From contig DASCMO010000087.1 in the NCBI GenBank assembly GCA_036010965.1, forward strand, positions 1 to 14,589: a DNA stretch of 14,589 nt, in the 5' to 3' direction. The notes under the pieces are model-generated. The model was given only the letters and a program-made list of their open reading frames with translations, had not been told where the DNA came from and made no database searches. Source of the DNA: GCA-2686265 sp036010965. Its GTDB lineage: Bacteria > Planctomycetota > UBA1135 > GCA-002686595. Positions 14,302-14,589 of the stretch are shown here, piece after piece (position 1 is the first letter of the stretch; each line of letters opens with the position of its first letter). The position numbers were made by a program, and so were the translations under genes.

Positions 14302-14331
14302 GGCGCGGAGAGGAACGGAGCCCTCCGCGCC
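14302..14331 (-). promoter_or_regulatory. Hairpin downstream of the presumed rpsB (first of two)
   Basis: GGCGCGGAG and CTCCGCGCC form a perfect 9-base-pair stem with a 12-base loop, 34 bases after the stop of the upstream gene. It sits six bases before the second hairpin. Without a U-run it is not a standard intrinsic terminator. Confidence 0.45.
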
Positions 14332-14365
14332 CGGGGTGGGCGTCGGGGGGCGGTCCGAACCGCGC

Positions 14366-14589
14366 TCAGCTCGTTTCTTCCTCGACGTTGGTCGAGCTCT
14401 CAACCTCGACAGCGGCATTCTCTGCCCCTTCCGGGGCGACCACCGCGGATGCCTCCACGGGCGAGGACTCCGCCGCCGCAGTCTCCGCCGCCGTAGTCTC
14501 CGCCGCCGCAGTCTCCGCCGCCGCAGTCTCCGCAGTCTCCTGATCATCACTCTGGAGGCGAACCAGGGGGGGGATCTCGCGGATCGGTC
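14366..14589 (-). CDS. rpsB: C-terminal tail of the gene upstream of tsf, probably ribosomal protein S2, runs off the window
   Basis: The last 73 or so codons of a gene that begins outside the window. The translation starts with PIREIPPLVRLQSDDQ and then becomes an acidic, disordered tail built of Glu-Thr-Ala-Ala-Ala repeats, followed by EASAVVAPEGAENAAVEVESS and ending EEETS. The nearly universal bacterial order rpsB-tsf-pyrH-frr makes S2 the expected gene, and acidic C-terminal extensions on S2 occur in several phyla. No S2 motif itself can be seen in this short piece, so the identity rests on position. The frame is preferred over the overlapping Arg-rich frame because it ends just before tsf and has the composition of a natural acidic tail. 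Confidence 0.5.
   Translation of the reverse strand, partial: PIREIPPLVRLQSDDQETAETAAAETAAAETTAAETAAAESSPVEASAVVAPEGAENAAVEVESSTNVEEETS
14466..14534. repeat. 15-base in-frame tandem repeat in the acidic tail
   Basis: The unit GTCTCCGCCGCCGCA (plus strand) occurs four times in a row, the outermost starting GAC and one copy ending GTA, followed by a shortened 9-base copy. On the coding minus strand each unit encodes Glu-Thr-Ala-Ala-Ala, with one Thr replacing Ala. As the unit is a multiple of three, copy-number change would keep the reading frame. Confidence 0.85.

Noticed and set aside
14218..14550. Arg-rich minus-strand frame of 110 residues overlapping the acidic tail
   Set aside because: It is the out-of-frame reading of the 15-base repeat and GC-rich spacer, and would overlap the start of tsf.

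Overview
This GC-rich chromosomal window most likely comes from a member of the Planctomycetota. The main pointer is the C-terminal 130 residues of the large secreted protease. They look like the end domain (ending in an FQ-W/L-W-Y-x-DP ... LSDGL pattern) that I remember from secreted proteins of marine planctomycetes. This is an inference from memory; no marker gene was compared. The content is mostly housekeeping, with no phage, insertion sequence, CRISPR array or defence cluster, and I found no convincing new multi-gene system.

Layout. Positions 1-511 (minus) hold the N-terminal part of a PabB-type aminodeoxychorismate synthase. On the plus strand follow a small exported coiled-coil protein (638-1027), a complete XerC-like tyrosine recombinase (1089-1988), a 992-residue secreted zinc metalloprotease (2092-5070) and a proline-racemase-family enzyme that resembles trans-3-hydroxy-L-proline dehydratase (5222-6253). 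A minus-strand block comes next: tRNA-Glu(TTC) with its own TTGACA promoter, an EboE-like TIM-barrel protein, and a Trm112/YcaR-like small protein 18 bases upstream of it. Divergent from these on the plus strand are an unknown exported protein (8144-9226), aminopeptidase P (9273-10619), and an unknown membrane protein (10684-11661) preceded by a ten-codon minicistron joined to it by TGATG.

The right end is minus strand: tRNA-Lys(TTT), a decayed 14-base tandem repeat, then the translation-related cluster frr, pyrH, tsf and the tail of the gene upstream of tsf. By position that tail should be rpsB, but only a low-complexity Glu-Thr-Ala tail lies inside the window. GC-rich hairpins without U-tracts sit in the rpsB-tsf and tsf-pyrH spacers and at the frr stop, while pyrH and frr are separated by only two bases.

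How the genes work together. tsf, pyrH and frr supply elongation factor Ts, UMP kinase and ribosome recycling factor in the widely conserved order. The protease, aminopeptidase P and hydroxyproline-type dehydratase could all take part in using proline- or hydroxyproline-rich protein, but they are not one operon and this link is speculative. Most open frames on the opposite strands are shadows caused by high GC content.
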